Below the pieces are notes generated by a model. The model was not told where the DNA came from, ran no database searches, and was given only the letters and a program-made list of their open reading frames with translations. Made by a program: the position numbers and the translations under genes. From Spirochaetales bacterium (GTDB taxonomy: Bacteria; Spirochaetota; Spirochaetia; Treponematales; UBA12059), in assembly GCA_004525355.1 (NCBI GenBank), contig SPCK01000087.1, positions 1 to 7,746 on the forward strand: 7,746 nt of DNA. The letters run 5' to 3'. Below are positions 5,664-7,746 of this stretch, piece by piece (the stretch's first letter is position 1; the number at the start of each line of letters is the position of its first letter).

Positions 5664-7531
5664 TCAAGCACCAGCCGTACGGTACTGCCCGCAGGAACGG
5701 GTTCGCCCGGGCCCGGATCCTGTCGGACGACCCAACCGTCGCCCTCGATCTCGACGGTGATATCCCGGCGCTCGAGCAGGGGTGTCAGCAAGCGCTTGGG
5801 CAGTCCGGTCAGGTCTGGCATGGTAGCGCCGATCGCCGCAGCTCCCAACGACGGCAGGACGATACGTCCATCGTGTGTGACGCTGGCAGAACCGGCGCGA
5901 GCGATGCCGTACAGATCGGCGATCGTATTGGCAGCGTCCTTTACCAGCGGCGCCACGATCCTGCCGCCATACGTGGACGATCCTCGCGGTTTGATGATCG
6001 CGGCATATACGATGTACTCGGGCGCTTCGCTGGGAAAGAGCGCGAGGGTGCTCGCGATGAAATCGTCAGGTGAATAGCGCCTTGAAACCGGATCGATCAT
6101 CTGGGCCGTACCCGTCTTGACCGACATTCTAAGATCCTCGATACGCGCTCGCCAGCCGGTCCCCGAATCAAGCACGACTGCCTCCATGTCGGCCAGAACC
6201 GCCGAGGCCGTTCGTTCGTCCAGGACCCGTCGAACGGCAACAGGTTCGGCCACCAGGACCGATGCACCGTCCGCGTCCACGATGCGGGCGAGCGTACGTG
6301 GCCGCAACATTATGCCGCCGTTGGCAAGAGTGGTCGCCGCAGCCGTCATCTGCAGCGCGGTGACCAGTATTTCCTGCCCTATCGCCACGGTTGGCTTGGT
6401 GCGGCCCGACCACAGGCTCGGTGCTCGAAATACGCCGGGACTTTCGCCGGCCAGATCGGCGCCCGGGCGCTCTCCGAAACCGAATTCCCTGAGCTTGGCA
6501 TAGAAATCGATCGTAGAAATGGTATCGGAGGCATATGCAGCGCCCACGTTGCACGAATATTCCAGAATACGGGTCATGTCGACGACGCCATGCACCCCCA
6601 GGCATTTAATGGTGATTTCCTCGCCGGAAGGAAGGGTACGTTCATAGGCGCCGTCGCACACGAAGGACGAGTGCTCGTCGATACCGCCCAACGACATGAT
6701 CGACGCCATGCTGTACACCTTGAATACAGATCCCGGTTCATACGCGTAGATTGCGACCCTGTCCAGCCAGGTACCCCTGTCCGCGGCCAGAAAATCGTTC
6801 GGATCGAAATCGGGCAAGGATACATAGGCGACTATGGCGCCCGTCCGTGCCTCCATGGCAACCATGACGATGGCTTCGGCGCGGTGCTCCTCCAATGCTG
6901 CCTGGGCAAGTTCCTCGAGCCGGTATTGCAGATTGGCGTCGATAGTGAGGAAGACCGAATTGCCGTATGCGAACCCACCGCGCGCAAGGGCAGGGTCTGC
7001 CGCGAGTTCCGCCTCATAGGCTGCTTCCGCGCCGCCCAAGCCGCGATTTTCAGTCCCGACGAAACCTATCAGGTGCGCGGCCAGGTCTTTTTCGGGATAT
7101 ACCCGTCCCGCCACCCGGTCCATTCGGAAGCCTGGTAGATTTTCCTCGGCCAGAAAACCGGACAGGGAACGCGCTGCTTCTCCGGAAACGCGCCTGGCCA
7201 GGTACAGAAAATCCGCTCCTTCCCCGCCAAGTTTCTGTCCGTACGAGTCAGCCTTGCCGCCGAGAGCGGATGACAGGACCGAAGCGTAGCGATCCAGGCG
7301 GCCGACATCCAGGCTCGGGCGCCAGGCCGATACATCGTACAGGTCGGTATCAACTGCAAGCAGGCGGCCTTCCCGGTCATATATGGAACCACGAACCATG
7401 ACAATCGGGGAATCGACCCCGGAAGGTACCTTTTCACCGAGTGCGAGGTATCCGTAGCGCCAAAGCGCCACCAAGGCAGCGGACGAGAGCATGAAAATAA
7501 GAATGTAGTGACGGATCAAGCGTTTTACCAA
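5660..7531 (-). CDS. ftsI: Class B penicillin-binding protein with PASTA domain (FtsI/SpoVD type)
   Basis: This 623-residue transpeptidase is anchored in the inner membrane with its catalytic part in the periplasm, where it cross-links peptidoglycan. A single membrane segment spans about 9-31. The class B dimerisation domain follows, with VRGSIYDREGRLLA (46-59) and ENRGLGGAEAAYE (161-173). The transpeptidase motifs are complete: S268-V-F-K271 (catalytic Ser in YEPGSVFK), S326-C-N328, and K472-T-G-T475. One PASTA domain closes the protein (about 570-623, MPDLTGLPK through VRLVLE). Monofunctional class B enzymes need a SEDS glycosyltransferase partner, which is not in the window. I accept TTG (7529-7531) as the start: an in-frame TGA lies three codons upstream, GGGAG (7543-7547) lies 11 bases ahead, and the next in-frame ATG (codon 14) is inside the membrane segment. 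The symbol follows architecture only; the protein could equally be an elongation PBP2 or SpoVD-like paralogue. Confidence 0.9.
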   Translation of the reverse strand: MVKRLIRHYILIFMLSSAALVALWRYGYLALGEKVPSGVDSPIVMVRGSIYDREGRLLAVDTDLYDVSAWRPSLDVGRLDRYASVLSSALGGKADSYGQKLGGEGADFLYLARRVSGEAARSLSGFLAEENLPGFRMDRVAGRVYPEKDLAAHLIGFVGTENRGLGGAEAAYEAELAADPALARGGFAYGNSVFLTIDANLQYRLEELAQAALEEHRAEAIVMVAMEARTGAIVAYVSLPDFDPNDFLAADRGTWLDRVAIYAYEPGSVFKVYSMASIMSLGGIDEHSSFVCDGAYERTLPSGEEITIKCLGVHGVVDMTRILEYSCNVGAAYASDTISTIDFYAKLREFGFGERPGADLAGESPGVFRAPSLWSGRTKPTVAIGQEILVTALQMTAAATTLANGGIMLRPRTLARIVDADGASVLVAEPVAVRRVLDERTASAVLADMEAVVLDSGTGWRARIEDLRMSVKTGTAQMIDPVSRRYSPDDFIASTLALFPSEAPEYIVYAAIIKPRGSSTYGGRIVAPLVKDAANTIADLYGIARAGSASVTHDGRIVLPSLGAAAIGATMPDLTGLPKRLLTPLLERRDITVEIEGDGWVVRQDPGPGEPVPAGSTVRLVLE

Positions 7532-7542
7532 GCTGCGTCATT

Positions 7543-7547
7543 CTCCC
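7543..7547 (-). promoter_or_regulatory. Ribosome site deciding the TTG start of the PBP
   Basis: On the minus strand GGGAG stands 11 bases before TTG (7531-7529). No in-frame ATG or GTG lies between the upstream TGA (7540-7538) and the membrane segment, so this TTG is the only sensible start. A weak start with long spacing would keep expression low, which fits a low-copy division protein. Confidence 0.5.
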
Positions 7548-7614
7548 GGGGGGCGCCGCGCCCAAGCCTTGCCTGATTCATTATCGTCCGATGGTTCTGC
7601 AAAAGGAAGTCGCG

Positions 7615-7746
7615 TCAGCGCAAGGTTGATGTTCCATAAGGTCCGTCTCCTTCCGCGGTTCCGAGGAAGAGTAGCACCTTTCCCCGCACTTTCTCAATCG
7701 GTACGGAGCCATACTCCCTGGAATCGTATGATTCTCCCGGGTTGTC
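7615..7746 (-). CDS. lepB: Signal peptidase I, C-terminal end (partial)
   Basis: The gene enters from the right edge and only its last 43 codons in this frame are visible. They begin DNPGESYDSREYGSVP, the conserved region E of type I signal peptidases (GDN-x-x-x-S-x-DSR-x-x-G-x-V), followed by IEKVRGKVLLFLG. The enzyme is a membrane serine protease using a Ser-Lys dyad that removes signal peptides from exported proteins; both catalytic residues are outside the window. The frame ends in TGA at 7615-7617 after GTAEGDGPYGTSTLR. A second frame, which is also the frame of the PBP, continues with RRRTLWNINLALTRLPFAE to a TGA at 7538-7540, seven bases before the PBP start. That tail looks more like the end of a signal peptidase and would give normal operon spacing, so a frameshift or sequence error near 7650-7670 is possible. 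As read, 83 bases separate lepB from the PBP gene. Confidence 0.8.
   Translation of the reverse strand, partial: DNPGESYDSREYGSVPIEKVRGKVLLFLGTAEGDGPYGTSTLR

Noticed and set aside
5304..6077. Long plus-strand frames (5304-6077, 5486-6073) antisense to the MAF and PBP genes
   Set aside because: They cross the junction of two well-supported minus-strand genes and show no domain, start signal or independent support.
6590..7138. 182-codon plus-strand frame inside the PBP gene
   Set aside because: Shadow of the transpeptidase coding strand, which holds the SVFK and SCN motifs in this interval.

Overview
The window looks like chromosomal DNA of a moderately GC-rich bacterium. I lean towards a spirochaete of the Treponema/Spirochaeta type. 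The reasons are the gene company: a MAF/DUF115 protein coupled to a PASTA-tailed penicillin-binding protein behind lepB, a free-standing CBM48 protein, and a secreted FMN_bind-type protein. This is inference from gene content; there is no rRNA or other marker to confirm it. I see no tRNA, rRNA, CRISPR array, transposase or phage gene.

Left part (1-721). The window opens in the last 57 codons of an ornithine/lysine decarboxylase (plus strand, stop at 173-175). A gene-poor stretch of about 545 bases follows. It holds six perfect palindromes packed into 204-416, a probable frameshifted gene remnant (about 432-604), and a set of competing stem-loops (613-665) that probably ends transcription.

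Middle (722-3757). A fold-type I aminotransferase (minus) and a small CBM48 protein (plus) are divergently transcribed from an intergenic region with a recognisable sigma-70-like promoter for each. A 14-base tandem repeat lies in the CBM48 leader. The next plus-strand gene encodes a secreted protein made of two FMN_bind-like repeats and ends at a strong terminator. A second strong terminator faces it and serves the minus-strand genes.

Right part (3758-7746). Three genes run on the minus strand in the order lepB (3' end only), a class B penicillin-binding protein with a C-terminal PASTA domain (ftsI/spoVD type), then a MAF/DUF115 family protein. The PBP and MAF genes overlap by four bases (ATGA), so they are probably translationally coupled. 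The set suggests a cell-envelope operon: protein export, septal or wall peptidoglycan synthesis, and a putative sugar- or nucleotide-linked transferase. The lepB end may carry a frameshift.

The most unusual items are the hairpin array, the probable decayed gene beside it, the tandem-duplicated secreted flavin-binding-like protein and the possible lepB frameshift. I do not see a complete new defence or mobile system.
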